The notes beneath the pieces are model-generated. The model did not search any database. It was given only the letters and a program-made list of their open reading frames with translations, and was not told the DNA's origin. This document shows, one piece after another, positions 1 to 12,120 of a DNA stretch of 64,000 nucleotides; position 1 is the first letter of the stretch, and every line of letters begins with the position of its first letter. The translations under genes and the position numbers were made by a program. The DNA lies in NCBI RefSeq assembly GCF_037975245.1, contig NC_092580.1:5308501-5372500 (forward strand), written 5' to 3'. The stretch comes from Apostichopus japonicus. Lineage: Eukaryota; Echinodermata; Holothuroidea; Aspidochirotida; Stichopodidae.

Positions 1-72
1 GTTTTGTGGGCCCTACATTTTTAAGCTCGAAAAGGTACAGTATGAGCTTCTGCACCATTGGTGCTCTAGTAT
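1..72 (-). repeat. Truncated copy of a dispersed repeat (family of 47899-49090)
   Basis: The first ~70 bases are the reverse complement of the start of the element at 47899, which interrupts a kinase exon. The shared text includes AGCACCAATGGTGCAGAAGC in the element's own direction and the downstream stretch ending GGGCCCACAAAAC. The window edge cuts this copy, so only the element's 5' end is visible. It lies in an intron of the RAD54L2 gene. Confidence 0.8.
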
Positions 73-330
73 ATAAATGACGTTGTTCATGCATATATAT
101 AAAGTCATCACTGATAATGAACTATAACTAATGAACTATAACTATATAACTATATATAACTATATAATGAACTATAACTATATGTAACTACATATAACAA
201 TAACTATATATAACTATAACAATATAATGAACTATAACTAATGAACTGTAACTATATATAACTACATATAACTATAACTATATATAACTATAACTATAAA
301 ATGAACTATAACTAATGAACTATTTATTGA
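73..330. repeat. AT-rich low-complexity repeat of ACTATA words
   Basis: Irregular repetition of words such as AACTATAACTA, TATATAACTA and AATGAACTATAACT over about 250 bases within an intron. No coding potential is seen. It looks like a degenerate microsatellite. Confidence 0.75.
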
Positions 331-678
331 TAGTTGGAGAGAGTAAAAGAAACGGTATATTTGAAGCCTGGCTGGGGTTTTGTCTTCCCAACCACTGCCA
401 GTAGTGCAAGGTCCTGCATACCGGCTGTGCAGAGTTTGAAAAAATAGGAACAAACATCTGCAAAGTTTAAAAAGATGGGTGAATTGCTCATGAATGCCTG
501 GATAGTCATTGCTTGTGTAGAAAACAAACCAAGACAGGTAAAGGCTTTGGTTTGTCATGTAGCCTATCATGTAATCATACGTATGCTTATAAATAATTCA
601 TAGTAAAACTGGAAGACAAATACATATATGTCACCCACTAGAATTTTTAATTTTTCTGTTAAATTTATTTCTGCTCAG

Positions 679-3600
679 GATATGAAGCTGATGAGGTATC
701 GCGCTCATGTACTTCACAATAAACTGGAAGGTTTCGTACAGAGGAGGGGGTTCCATGTTTTAAAGATGAGCTTACCTGAGAAACACGAACATGTCATCTT
801 GGTGAGACTTACTCCGTTCCAGAAAGGCCTGTACTGCAAGTTCATGCAATGCTTCAAAGACGCTGGTGCTGGGGGCTGGTGTTCAACGAACCCTCTGAAA
901 GCGTTTGCTGTGGGATGTAAGGTAAGGTGGAATAAATGTCATTTAACGTTGCTAAATAAGCGGGTGGGTTTTACACCAACCCACTGATGACATCGTCTGT
1001 AGGATGTAAGGTAAGGTGGAGTAAATGTCATTTAACAATGTTAAACAAGTGGGTGGGTTTTATACCAACCCACTGGAGACATCGTCTGTAGGATGTAACG
1101 TAAAGTGGAATAAATGTCATTTATCAATGTTAAACAAGTGGGTGGGTTTTATACCAACCCACTGGAGACATCGTCTGTAGGATGTAACGTAAAGTGGAAT
1201 AAATATTATTTAACAATGACTAGCGGGTTGGTTTTACACCAACCCACTGAACACATCGTCTGTAGGATGTAAGGTAAGGTGGAATAAATGCCATTTAACG
1301 TTGCTAAACAAGCGGGTGGATTTTAATCCAACCCACTGAAGACATCGTCTATAGGGTGTAAGATTAAGAGGGCATAAACTGTAGTGTAAGTTGACGATCA
1401 AGTGGCTGATTTGCATCTATCTGTAGGTATTAGTGTGATTTGCTGGATATAAGTTGAAACCAAAACAGATGACAGTAATTAATATTTCTTTTTCATCTTT
1501 TCTATATCTTTGTCTATTTCATTTGAGTTCTTATTTTTAATTCTATCCCACAGATTTGGAACCATCCTGATATTCTGTTTGACGTCCTCCAAAAGAGCGA
1601 GACAGATTTCGACACCGACCTAGACATTCCAGACATTACGTCGAAAACGTGAGACTTTTTAACCTCTCTTGTAGCATTCTGCAGCTGGTTAGGTTTTTAA
1701 TTAAAATAAAATAAAACTGTTAGCAAACTGCTTATCCACTAGAGAGCCTGTGTAGGAGAATGTGTAAAAGTAAGTTGGCCTGACATTTTGATCCTAGCAG
1801 GATCTTCATCAAAGGCTAGATTTTTAATTGTTTGTTGTTGGCATGTATTTACAAGAAAAAGGTGCAAACTCTTAAGGTTTTCAGTTAAAGTGTTTTGTCA
1901 CTGAGAAACAGTCATGAGCGATGCTGATTTCAAGGCGTATATCAGTTGAACTTCAAGACCCGAAAGTAAAGTAACAGGAAACCTTGGGAGGTTTTGTAAA
2001 TGGGGTCTACGGTACTTGTGACAGGATATTTCCGCATCACAGATAAACACTTTAAAAAATTTCTTCCCATGTATCATAATATCTCTGTGTTTTGATGTCA
2101 TGGGAGTTGGTTCATCCTGAGGTGTGGCACGGTGGATTTCGTGCCCAAACCCGTCTGGTATAGAGTGCTGTAATTTTGTTCAAATTCTTTCAAAGTGTAA
2201 GATAACGGTTGGATAAAATAATCATCTATCTGTTATTAGTAGCCTAAGAAACAGTTCAGGGCTACCATGAAACCTTTTTTTTTTTTGAGAAACCAGTAAT
2301 TATTTTGATCCTTTTTATTGTTACCAGAGCGCCCAAGAAGCAAGGTAAGGTGCCACTAGGGTCCATGACCTCGGGATCTGGTAGCCCTAACTGCCTAGCT
2401 GGAGAACTCAACAGAGCAAACGGAATTAGCTCGTTCGAGGAGAAGCTGGAGAACATGTCCTACCAGGAGAAAGTCAACCAGATTCTGTCTTTTGAGTGGG
2501 TGAGTCTGAGCAATAGCTATGTCGTAGTGTTGGGCCTTATTTAAACATGGATTTCTTCCTCCATCAAAATTTATTATGAAACTTTACTGGTGCTGTGGCC
2601 GAGTGGATTACCGGTGCTGTGAAGTAGTGGATTAAGGCGGTGGCATTTGAAGCAATTAGGCTTAACAATCTGGAGGTTCTGGGTTCGATACCCGGCCATG
2701 GTAAAGTGAATTTTTCATCCAAGAGTAGTCTAAGGTTTCCCATCTGAAATGACTTTCTAAAATTGAAAATATATCAAATTTGAGTTAGACAAAAGAAAAT
2801 GATGAGAAATAATTTGGTTGATTTGTAGTCTTTCCGTCTGGCTCGTTCTGCTCATCGAAGTAAAAGTAGTCAAGCTTTGCATTGCATATCAGATAAATCA
2901 AAGAAATGATTTGAATATTATAAAATATGCCATGATGACATCACTCTACTGTTGCCAGGTGCATAATATAATTTGGTCATAAACTTGGTGAAAGTTGTCA
3001 GCAATTTTGTTTAGTAGTCTACTTGAGCCACCAGAATATCTCTAAGACGTTCATTTATTAATCAGTTACTCTGGATCAGTGCCCTAGAGTTCAAGAAGAA
3101 GGAGTTAGGTACCTTTACTTTGCCATTTCCTTCCAGGCTCGAGATAATATGAGGAATTACAGCTCAGCTAAAATCAGCAATGGAGGCAAGATGGTCCTGC
3201 TCTTTCACATCATCGAAGAATCCATCAAAGTTGGCGATAAGATTCTGGTCTTCAGCCAATCGTTGATGACTCTGTCCCTAATCGAGAAGTTTCTAAGTCT
3301 TCGGAGCATTCCAGACCCACCAGACAAGGCCCCAGACATGTGCAAAGACTGGATCAGAAATGTCACATATTTTCGTAAGTGTACTTGTCATGTACAGGAT
3401 TTACCATTCTTTTGTTGACGGGGCAATTAAAGTTGAGATTGATAAAAGTCATTTTAAATAAAACAAAACTCTTAGCAAACTTCTTATCCACTAAAGCGCC
3501 TGTGTAAGAGAATGTGTAAAAGTAAGAGGGCCTGACGTTTCGATCCTAGCAGGATCTTCTCCAGAGGCTGAATAACAAGTTACAGTAACAGAAGGGAGAA

Positions 3601-6600
3601 TTACACACACAGAATACTGACAGGTTAATGAGCATGGTGAACACAAAAAAGAAAGATGTAAGAGGATTAGTAGACTCTTACTGTAACTTGTCATTCAGCC
3701 TCTGAAGAAGATCCTGCTAGGATCGAAACGTCAGGCCCTCTTACTTTTACGAAAAAGTAATTTAACACAGTAGGCCTGTACTCATCCAAACAGCATGTTC
3801 AGCTACCACCGAAGTGAAAATGAATGAAAGTGATAAGTTCACCAACTTCACTGCAGATTTTCATGGACTATGAAGAATTTTTCCACATCATAATGGTTTT
3901 TATTCACCGTGGATCTTGTGGTCAAGTTCCTTTTCAAGTAATCAGGGGCGAAATTTGCTGCGGTGGGTTTTTTGGCTCACATATGACTGCAAACTCTAAT
4001 GCAGTAAGGTGTTTCTGTTTGAGAGAGTTTGTCAGAAGTGAAAGTGAGGCACTTTGCATCCATCCATAATTGTTCAATCTTAAAGGGTAGTTAGTAGCAG
4101 TGTGTATCTAACTTTAAATCAGAAGGCAAGCATCAGTCGAAAGGGAACATGACTTGGAAATGCTACTTTAATGACGATGTAGTGTTTTGATTAAAGACAG
4201 CAAGCGTGAAGTGAAGTTGTCAGTCATAAGAGAGACCAAAGGCATATCTGCTGGTTAAAAGACGAGGATGAATTAAAAGCATCAAGTGAATAGCATGAAT
4301 TAAAACAAATTAATATTAATAGCAAAATGTAAAGAAAATAGACGAAAACGAGATTTGATTTCATGTTTTGGTCGCAGGTCTTGACGGCAGTACTGCAGGA
4401 ACAGAGAGGGAGAGGATGATTAATCAATTTAACAGACCCTCCAACAACGCAACCTGGCTCTTCCTCCTATCTACCAGGTTTGGGAAATTTTCATGTTTGG
4501 TTCAAGCGTGTCATGCTTTATTGAGCTATCTGGAGTAACAGGGGTCGTTGTAATGGGTGCCAGATGGTTCATTGCTTTTCCAGGTAGGGTCTGTTAGATT
4601 AGAGGCCCTGAATAGACCCCTCGCTGGTAAAATTCAGTCCGTGACAGATCTCAATGCTTCTTTGCATAGAAATTCTGCCTACAATCTTGCACTAATCAGT
4701 ATTTTGAGTCCCATTAGGCCTCAGGCTTGTGCACCGCCTTCCATGAATAATGTTGAATCTAGGTAAAAGAGAGATGTTGGTTCTCTGTAGTCTGGACCTA
4801 GTTTTCTCTCTGGCCCTCATAGACAATCAGTTGAGAACCTGGCCCAATATCCAGCGAGAGATTGTCAAATAGCCAAAGTGTGAACCAAAGAGATTTCTCC
4901 AAAATCTTTTCCTGATTAGATCTGATGGGTTGAGGAATAAGACCCCTTATTGCATTCCCAGTTGTGGTTGACCCTGTTCATTTGGTAGCTCCATGGCAGC
5001 CGATTCCAGAGATTAGTTAAAGGCACGAGCATGGAAATAGCAGGGGCAACTTGGACTACTTATGTTCCCCAGTTTGTGAAGAGAACTGTGAATGACCCTC
5101 TCCAAAACCGATATAATTTAAACACATCTGTGGGCAGGTGGAAGTGACTTGTTTATTCCCCTGGTATAAAAGGTAGTGAATGGAACAGGGTCTGTGCAAG
5201 GCAGGGACATTGTTCATTTATACAATTACCCTCTTGCCTTTGACAGAACTGATGGTTTGACTCTGCTTGCTAAATAGAATTGCTGTAGGGATTAAAACAA
5301 GTAGCCCAATGGTTTTAATTTTTTTTTGACCTTGTTTTGTCTCCTCGAGATACGCCCTAACTGTATGGTACTCTTGGGTGTGGACAATGTTAATTAAATG
5401 CAATCAGTTAGTTAATTAATTAATGATGCCATTTATTAATTAAATTAATTGTCATAATGCATCATATAAAGTAGGCACAATAACCTTGCTGACCCATCAC
5501 CAACCAGATAGGTATTAAAACCCTTTTGCACAATGATTATAAGGATTAACTAGTTCATTACTATATGTATTTTTTATTTAACAGGGCGGGGTGTTTAGGG
5601 GTGAACCTGATCGGGGCTAACAGGGTGGTGGTCTTGGACGCATCTTGGAATCCGTGCCACGACGCCCAGGCGGTGTGCAGGGTCTACAGGTACGGACAGA
5701 AGAAGACGTGCCACATATACAGAATGGTGACGGACAACACTCTGGAGAAGAAGATATATGACAGACAAATATCAAAGAAGGGGATGTCAGGTTTGTTGAC
5801 AACTATTTAGATTTTTCAATTTTGTAAGTTACTGTTAGGGCAAAATGTCTTGATTATCCTGTGGCTTTTTGGATTAAATTTGACTTTCTTAATCATGACA
5901 ACCTTGAGGGGTTGTCCAAGGGACAGGTTGCAGTAATGGATAAATTTTCTTTCATGCCCAACATTTAGTCACCTGGTCACCTTTTTTAGTTTCCGGAATT
6001 TAACGAGTTAATAATTGAACTCAAAAATGTTTTGGAAATTTGGTGGTTTTCTACCTCGTTATTTTCAAGCCAAAGTCTGACCGAAAAGGCCGACTACGTC
6101 GTAGAATTTTAGTAAATGAACGGTGTCGATAACTTCAACTCAGCTAACTCAATCAGCTGCTCTAACTGATCATGTTTTTATCACCGTCTTACCGTCTCTC
6201 ACTCCGTTGAATCTCCAGATCGGGTGGTCGATGAGTTGAATCCGCAGATGAACTTAACCAAACGAGAGGTGGAGTCCTTGCTAGAGTTTGATGATTCTGA
6301 CATGCCCTTTGAAGACTTTGGTCATTTAGCGGATAGCTTTGAGGATTCAGTTCTACAGGGCATCTGTAGAGACCACAGCCAAGTCATATGTAAGGTAAGA
6401 TGGCGCTGTTTCATATTTACCAAGACGACATCCTTGGTGTAACCATCAACATCATCGTCGTCATCCCTTCCCTCACGCCTCTGATGGTCCAAGTCATAGT
6501 TTTGTCCGTGACTTCTAACTCTTCCTCCGTGTACTACGGTGCAAGCTTATCTGTCCATTCTAATCTTTTTCCTTCCTGTTGATTAACAGGGCTAATAACT

Positions 6601-9600
6601 AACATCTATATCAAACACAGCTATGCTGTATACAAACCTCAAGCCTGTAACATTAATCCCATATTATTGAGGGAGACATTGAACTACTTTATCTCCTGCA
6701 GTCTCTAGCCACAACAGGTGATATGTGTTATGCGGAAAAAAACAGTTTATGAGGTGTAACCTATCTAGGTTTATTAATTCAGGTTAGCTAAACTTAAAAC
6801 CACAGAAATGGGGGGGGTGGTTGGGGGGGGTTGTATGTGGGCTACTGGACAAGATGTTTTACACAATGAGATCAACGTAATGTTGTACCTGTGTTGTCAT
6901 TCATTGCTAGAACAAAGAAATTTCTTTTTAGGGAATAAATACTATGAATGAGCCACATACAACATGAAACTAAGTCCTTTCAATATTCTCAATGAAGAGA
7001 GTGAATTTTACCCTTGAAGTTTTGTCTCTTGGATCTTATTTATATGACAATTTCGAAAGACCCGTCTGATATTTCATACGAGTTAAAATCTGTGACTTTT
7101 TGTCAGTCTCATCTAAAAACACATTATCCTTTCTTTTTCTTTTTTTTTATGCAGGCTCCATTCAGCACAGAATCCCTGCTCTGGGACAGGAAAGACCAAA
7201 GATTAACCAGAGCGGAGAAAGCGCAAGCTAAGAAATCCTACGAAGATGAGCTGAGACTGAACACAAACTACAGTCGCCCCTCCTACACCGCGTTTTACCC
7301 AAAACCCGAAAAGTTCTCCGGAAGTGCCACGCCTGCGCCATCAGGAAGCTTTGATGCTTCTTTGCCTTACTTGTAAGTAATTATTGTACTTTGCATTGCT
7401 TTTACATGTTAGTAATAACACCTACACCATATGCAGGCGATGATTTTGTATTGCCTAATAAATAAGTTATAACACCTACACCATATGCAGGTGATGATTT
7501 TGCATTGCTTAACATATAAGTTATAACACCTACACCATATGCAGGTGATGATTTTGTATTGACTTATTTAAAAAGCAATAACACCTACACCATATGCAGG
7601 CGATAATTTTGCATTGCCAGACATATAGGTTTTAACACCTACACCATATGCAGGCAATGATTTTGCATTGCTTAACATGTAAGTGATAACACCTAAACCA
7701 AGTGCAAGTAATGTTTTTGCATTGCCCAACATGTGAGTAATTACACCTACACCATATGCAGTGATGATTTTGTATTGCCCAACATGTGAGTAATAACACC
7801 TACACCATATGCAGGTGATGATTTTGTATTGCCTAACATGTAAGTTATAACACTTGCACCATATGCAGGAGATGGTTTTGTATTGCGTTACGTGTCCACA
7901 TTCACACAGCTAGGAAATGGAGGCCGTCATGTTGCATTTGTAAGTAGTAAGTACCTTAATAAGTAATAAGTACCTTAAAGCCTCTGGCCAAACTACTGCT
8001 GGTCTCCCTTTTTGGGGAACTATTTATCAATTACTCACACTTTTACAACTCCCAAACTAAGGACTGCATTCTAATCAATCAATATTTCCTCTCATTTTTA
8101 CGGTAGACTCAATATGAGAGGTCAAATACAAATTCCTAAGAGGCCAGTGGCCAGTGTTAGACCGTTACAGTCCACACCGGTTCCTAAGTATCCCCCTGGA
8201 CCAGGACTGGGAATTACCAAGCCACCAAGTGATGGGCCCCTGGATTCCCTGAGAGGCCTTAGTGTGCAGAAGATTGTAGCTACTACCGGTAAGTGAAACA
8301 GGCGTCAAGGTTTAGGCAATGAAAGAGTCATTGTTCCAAACATTCTATGTGTTGTTATATTTTCAATTTATGCTTCGTCCAAAAATGCAAAACATACACC
8401 AAATTTATCAAATTCCAATTGATAAATTAGTCCATTCAGTAGCCAAATCTTTAGATTGAACCTAATTTATAATTGAAATGTGAACATGTACATCATTTAG
8501 TAATACAAACCTGTACCTCATTCCAGTAATGCAAACCTGTACCTCATCCAATAATACAAACCTGTACCTTATACATACCTCACTCATAAATGCAAACATG
8601 TATCTCACTCACAATGCAATCCTGTACCTCATTGAATAATACAAACCTGTACCTCTTCCAATAATGCAAACACTTACCTCACTCATAAATGCAAACCTGT
8701 ACCTCATCCAATCATACAAACCTGTACCTCATTCAGTAATAGAAACACACACCTCACTCATAAATGCAAACATGTACCTCACTCACAACACAAACCTGTG
8801 CCTCATCCAATTATACAAACACATACCTCATCCAATAATACAAACCTGTACCTCATTCAATAATAGAAACACATACCTCACTCATAAATGCAAACATGTA
8901 CCTCATCAAATAATAAAAACTTGTACCTCATTCAATAATACAAACCAGTACCTCTTTCAATAATGCAAACACGTACCTCACTCATAAATGGAAACGTATA
9001 CCTCATTTAGTTCTACAGTGTACATATACTTTGTATAGACCAATGTGTAGGCAGAGCTCGTTTAAAGAAGATACAACACATACCATCAGTTGTTGGTTTG
9101 TGTGATAGAGACTGCCGTCATGAACAAATTGCCTAAGCAGCTAAGAAATGCTAGGATATTTCCCAAAACGGTACAAGATTTTAGATGTTTGGTGGAGATG
9201 TTCTCTACAGAGGTCTCTGTCACAACAAACCAAAGATGAGGGCTGCGTTTTGTGTCCTCCATTTTAACATTCCAGACCTGTACCTCATCAATTATGCAAA
9301 CATGTACTCCACTCAATAATGAATATAAATACCTCATGCCTTACCGCAAGTTTATCTTATTCATTAAAAGCAAACCGGCTGGTTGTACTTAATTCATTCA
9401 CTCAAACATGAACCTCATTCAGTGAGACATACTGTAAGCAGCCTCATTCATTTAGTACTAATTTGTATGCTGTACCTCATACAGTAGTCCAATCGACTCT
9501 ATACCATTTTTTCAACCGTGTAATTTTTTTCCTCTTCTCCCCTCCTCAGATATTCTGCTGCCAGGAGTGAACACACTCTCCAACTCAACCACCAAAATCA

Positions 9601-10742
9601 AAGCCGGCGAGACGGTGACCTTCATTAAGACCCAGAGAGGAATCTACCTGCGTACCCCCGAGGGCCGCTTCATTGCCGTAAGAGGACCCAACAACAAGAA
9701 CTCTAGCCAATCACCGTTGGAGAGATCTGGTCTCATGGACTCTAAGGATTCCTTGGATCTTGATCTGGCCAGCAGCGCCCAGATCAACGTCGAGCCCCAA
9801 GATCTCTCCCAGTTCTCCACATCTCATTTACCGAGCACGAACAGTGGCTTGGTCAACTCTATCACGGGATCCATCCCGTTCATCCCACAGCTGACCGAGG
9901 AGAAGTCCCTGGAGAATGGGTCGGGCTCTGCCACCGCGGCACCAGTAATGTCCTCAAACACGGTGGTGAATCCAAGTGCAATATCCACCTCTACCAATCA
10001 GTTGAATACGGTGCAGACCTCAGCGCCGTTCATGTTTCCACCATCTTCTTTTATGCCATCTCTATCCAACCAGTCTAACATCTTCTATCCCCAGCAAACC
10101 CCCATCAGTTTCCCAACAACAACCCCGGCGTCGTCGATGGCCACCCTAGTCCCTGGCGATTTCTCCAGACTCTTTTCACCGCAGGGAATCGTATCCACCT
10201 CTGAGGAGATCTTTCCCCAGGGTATGACCTTCTCACAGAGTAACGTCATGTCCCCATCGGTCAGCGACCTGGTCACAGAGACCTCTGTCTTATCTCAAGC
10301 GGACACTCTACCCTTTGGTGCCGGTTCACCGCAAACTGCTTCTGTCTCGCTGTCAGACTCTTTAACACCGGAATCGTTGGCGGTTCAAGGAAACATGGTA
10401 CCATCTGGGAGTGGTTTCCCTCTTGGTGCCCCCTCGGGGTCAATGTCACTCACCCCCATCATGAGTTCCTCGGTGACGACATCTTCGATCCCTACCCCAG
10501 AGATGACACAATTGTCCTCCTCCTCCTCTTCTGCCGCTGGTTTCCAGGAGAGTAACAGCACCCTTCCATTCCTCACTGTGCCACCACAACTCCCCACGTT
10601 GGATGCCAGCAGTGTGGAGCAGATTCTGATGAGCACCTCCAGCGAAAGCGAGACCAGCTCGTCCACCGAGTCGTCCTCAACAAGCGTGCAATCTTCAAAC
10701 TTAGCCAGTCTTTCCGAGTTTGTGACGAGCACTTTTCAGTGA
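679..10742 (+). CDS. RAD54L2: RAD54L2/ARIP4-type SNF2 chromatin-remodelling ATPase, 3' half of gene (10 exons)
   Basis: Exons read by eye: 679-921, 1554-1648, 2328-2499, 3137-3374, 4378-4477, 5585-5790, 6229-6394, 7155-7372, 8107-8288, 9550-10742. All have AG/GT borders and matching phases, and the stop is TGA at 10740. The protein begins within the helicase region (DMKLMRYRAHVLHNKLEGF) and contains the helicase C-terminal motifs: LVFSQS (motif IV), STRAGCLGVNLIGANRVVV (motif V) and HDAQAVCRVYRYGQKK (motif VI). The family-specific blocks SDRVVDELNP, SLLWDRKDQRLTRAEK and RPVASVRPLQSTPVP follow, and match vertebrate RAD54L2 (androgen receptor-interacting protein 4) closely. Family knowledge: RAD54L2 is a nuclear DNA-dependent ATPase that modulates steroid-receptor transcription and acts on trapped topoisomerase 2. 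The N-terminal ATP-binding lobe lies outside the window. No frameshift or stop was found in any exon. Confidence 0.95.
913..1365. repeat. 89-bp tandem repeat starting at a RAD54L2 splice donor
   Basis: GGATGTAAGGTAAGG or close variants recur at 913, 1002, 1091, 1180 and 1265 (spacing 89, 89, 89, 85), with a decayed version near 1354. The first copy overlaps the true exon/intron junction TGTAAG|GTAAGG at 921/922. Each unit also holds a small palindrome, GGGTGGGTTT...AAACCCACCC-like (for example GGGTTTTATACCAACCCAC). Confidence 0.9.
1697..1835. repeat. Copy of the TCCTGCTAGGATC repeat (decayed)
   Basis: Matches the left half of the element at 3455-3756: ACTGTTAGCAAACTGCTTATC, then GTGTAAAAGTAAGTTGGCCTG and GATCCTAGCAGGATCTTC. 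It is diverged, and truncated after GGCTAGA. It lies in a RAD54L2 intron. Confidence 0.75.
2583..2700 (+). repeat. tRNA-Leu/Ser-derived SINE head with duplicated A-box region
   Basis: Contains an RNA polymerase III A-box-like TGGCCGAGTGG (2596-2606) and a B box GGTTCGATACC (2682-2692), as in type II (Leu/Ser) tRNAs. The 5' part is partly repeated (GGTGCTGTGGCCGAGTGGAT, then GGTGCTGTGAAGTAGTGGAT), which would disturb a functional tRNA. It is best read as a SINE head or tRNA pseudogene within a RAD54L2 intron. Confidence 0.65.
3455..3756. mobile_element. Inverted-repeat element with hammerhead-like core (Penelope-like terminal repeat?)
   Basis: Two 73-base arms, 3516-3588 and 3678-3750, are near-perfect inverted copies. 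Each contains a CTGRAGA box, a GATCC/GGATC stem with a 5-base loop, then GAAACGTC. On the + strand this is CTGAAGA at 3702-3708, the stem at 3710-3724 and GAAACGTC at 3725-3732. The order CTGANGA-stem-GAAA resembles the hammerhead ribozyme core known from the terminal repeats of Penelope-like elements, but one extra A (3709) separates box and stem. A diverged copy lies at 1697-1835. It sits in a RAD54L2 intron. Confidence 0.6.
3757..4370. other. RAD54L2 intron, no recognisable feature
   Basis: Intron sequence between the exons at 3374 and 4378, downstream of the inverted-repeat element. Short open frames here lack splice context or family resemblance. Confidence 0.6.
7417..7890. repeat. 54-bp minisatellite in RAD54L2 intron
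   Basis: AACACCTACACCATATGCAG recurs at 7417, 7471 and 7525 (period 54) and continues with drift to about 7870, some nine copies. It starts about 45 bases inside the intron after the exon ending at 7372. Confidence 0.9.
8480..9010. repeat. ~27-bp minisatellite in RAD54L2 intron
   Basis: About 19 diverged copies of a unit like AATACAAACCTGTACCTCAT followed by TCAATAATG-type text. Decayed traces continue to about 9480. The open frame through it (8664-8963) arises from the repeat and is not a gene. Confidence 0.88.
9550..10742 (+). CDS. RAD54L2: Last exon of RAD54L2: conserved core, then long Ser/Thr-rich tail
   Basis: This single exon of about 1.2 kb follows the acceptor CCTCCTCAG. Its first ~50 codons are conserved (DILLPGVNTLSNSTTKIKAG, then RGIYLRTPEGRFIAVRGP), matching the equivalent vertebrate block (IVIPGLN..., GTYIRTSDGRIFAVR). 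The remaining ~340 residues are a low-complexity Ser/Thr/Pro-rich tail with runs such as SSSSSSSAAGF and SSSTESSSTSVQSSN, ending SLSEFVTSTFQ. Vertebrate ARIP4 also has a long disordered Ser/Pro-rich C terminus, but no residue-level match is claimed for the tail. The exon is more GC-rich than the flanking introns. Minus-strand open frames inside it are shadows. Confidence 0.93.
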
Positions 10743-10935
10743 AAAAAGTCGAGTGAAAACAAAGTTTCCACGAGTTAACAAACATACCAACATAATACGC
10801 CGCGGAAACGTATTCGGTTATTCACTGAAGAAGTTGTCGTTAGACTTTTGTTAATACTTAACTCTGTGGCTACCTGTTGATATGGAAGAAGCTCACGGGA
10901 CACACCGTCAATAAACCTGAATGTACCTTCAGAGC
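10743..10935 (+). other. RAD54L2: Probable 3' UTR and polyadenylation signal of RAD54L2
   Basis: Follows the RAD54L2 stop. An AATAAA hexamer lies at 10910-10915, about 170 bases after the stop, with TG-rich text downstream. The cleavage site is inferred and later AATAAA sites (for example near 12880) could be used instead. Confidence 0.5.
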
Positions 10936-12120
10936 TGTTCAGAATCCCTTTTCAGTATGAAAATACCAATATTCTAGAGTGGAAGCTAAAGAGGGCGCCC
11001 TTTGTATAAACAAGTCATTACAAGTCGATGTTGGTTCAAAATATGTATATCTTGCAGATTGTCAATAGAGAAAAGAAAGACAAAACATTTCCTTAATATA
11101 TTGACTCATGCAATCTGTTCTGTTCTGTTCTGTCCTTTTCTTAATTTTTTTTTTTTTAAATCTTCCTTCTGTGAAAGTTTATGAAGAACCTTCCTTTTGC
11201 GACATGGTCACAACTCCGACTGATTCTAGTTCAGCCATTGTCGCTTGAGTTTGTAAGTTTCTAAAGAGAGAGATTAAATTTGGTATTTTCCATTTTTTGC
11301 TTAATGGAAAACGGGTAAACATTCAACTTGTAGCGTTATGTCATTTGTCAGAGAAGGTTTTTAATGGTCTACGTTAGATCGATCTTTCGACAAACTCTTT
11401 GAACGATTAGAAGACCAGATTATGTGGTACTCCGTCAAAGGCAACTAATGAAATGTGACGTGAGTGAGTGGTAAAGTTTTTTTCCCGGAGAAGACTGCCT
11501 TTTGGTTTAATCATGTGTCACAAGTACTAGCAGTTTTTTTTTAGAGGGACTTTATTGCCACCAATGTGTGTATTGACAGCTACAGCAGATCTCTGTGTTT
11601 TTTGGAGCCAATCTGGTTGACAGGAAGGATATGTCCGATTGGTGTAGAATAGAGAAACTCAAGTGAACATGAGGTTTAGTGAAAGCAAGATAATATCAAA
11701 AAGATGAAGTTAATGGCTAAATATCGTTGAGCTCAAATGTATGATTAGATAACCGTTTGCTTTGTACTTCATTCATAGTTATCATGCATGAAATAACTCA
11801 GAAATTGAAGAAAGGCAGAAATTTGAAAGCCTATGAGGTTAAGTAGAATATTCAAAGAGGAAAGATAGGGGGAGCAGGATGGGTAGGGTCAAGGGGAGGG
11901 GGGTGGGGTAGGTCATTTGGGAGGATACTTGAAGGGTAGTTCTGTTCACATTACATAACCTTCCAGGCTGTTTTATTTTATGTTGGATTACATTAACTAA
12001 AAGTGCAGAACTGAGTCACCGTCAACAGTAAAGGTAAAGGGGAAGGATTAGTTGGTCAATCTTTTTTGAGAGGTACAACAAATGAAGAGAGACCGGGGTT
12101 TTTTTTTCCACCCCCATTTG
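10936..12120. other. Intergenic DNA downstream of RAD54L2, no gene seen
   Basis: AT-rich sequence without exon-like frames. A purine-rich GGGGAGGGGGGTGGGG tract lies near 11900. Nothing else can be supported. Confidence 0.6.

Noticed and set aside
8664-8963. 99-residue frame with LxxxIQTCTSF-type repeats
   Set aside because: It falls wholly within the ~27-bp intronic minisatellite.
10085-10785. Minus-strand frames of 63-115 residues
   Set aside because: Antisense shadows of the intact RAD54L2 last exon.
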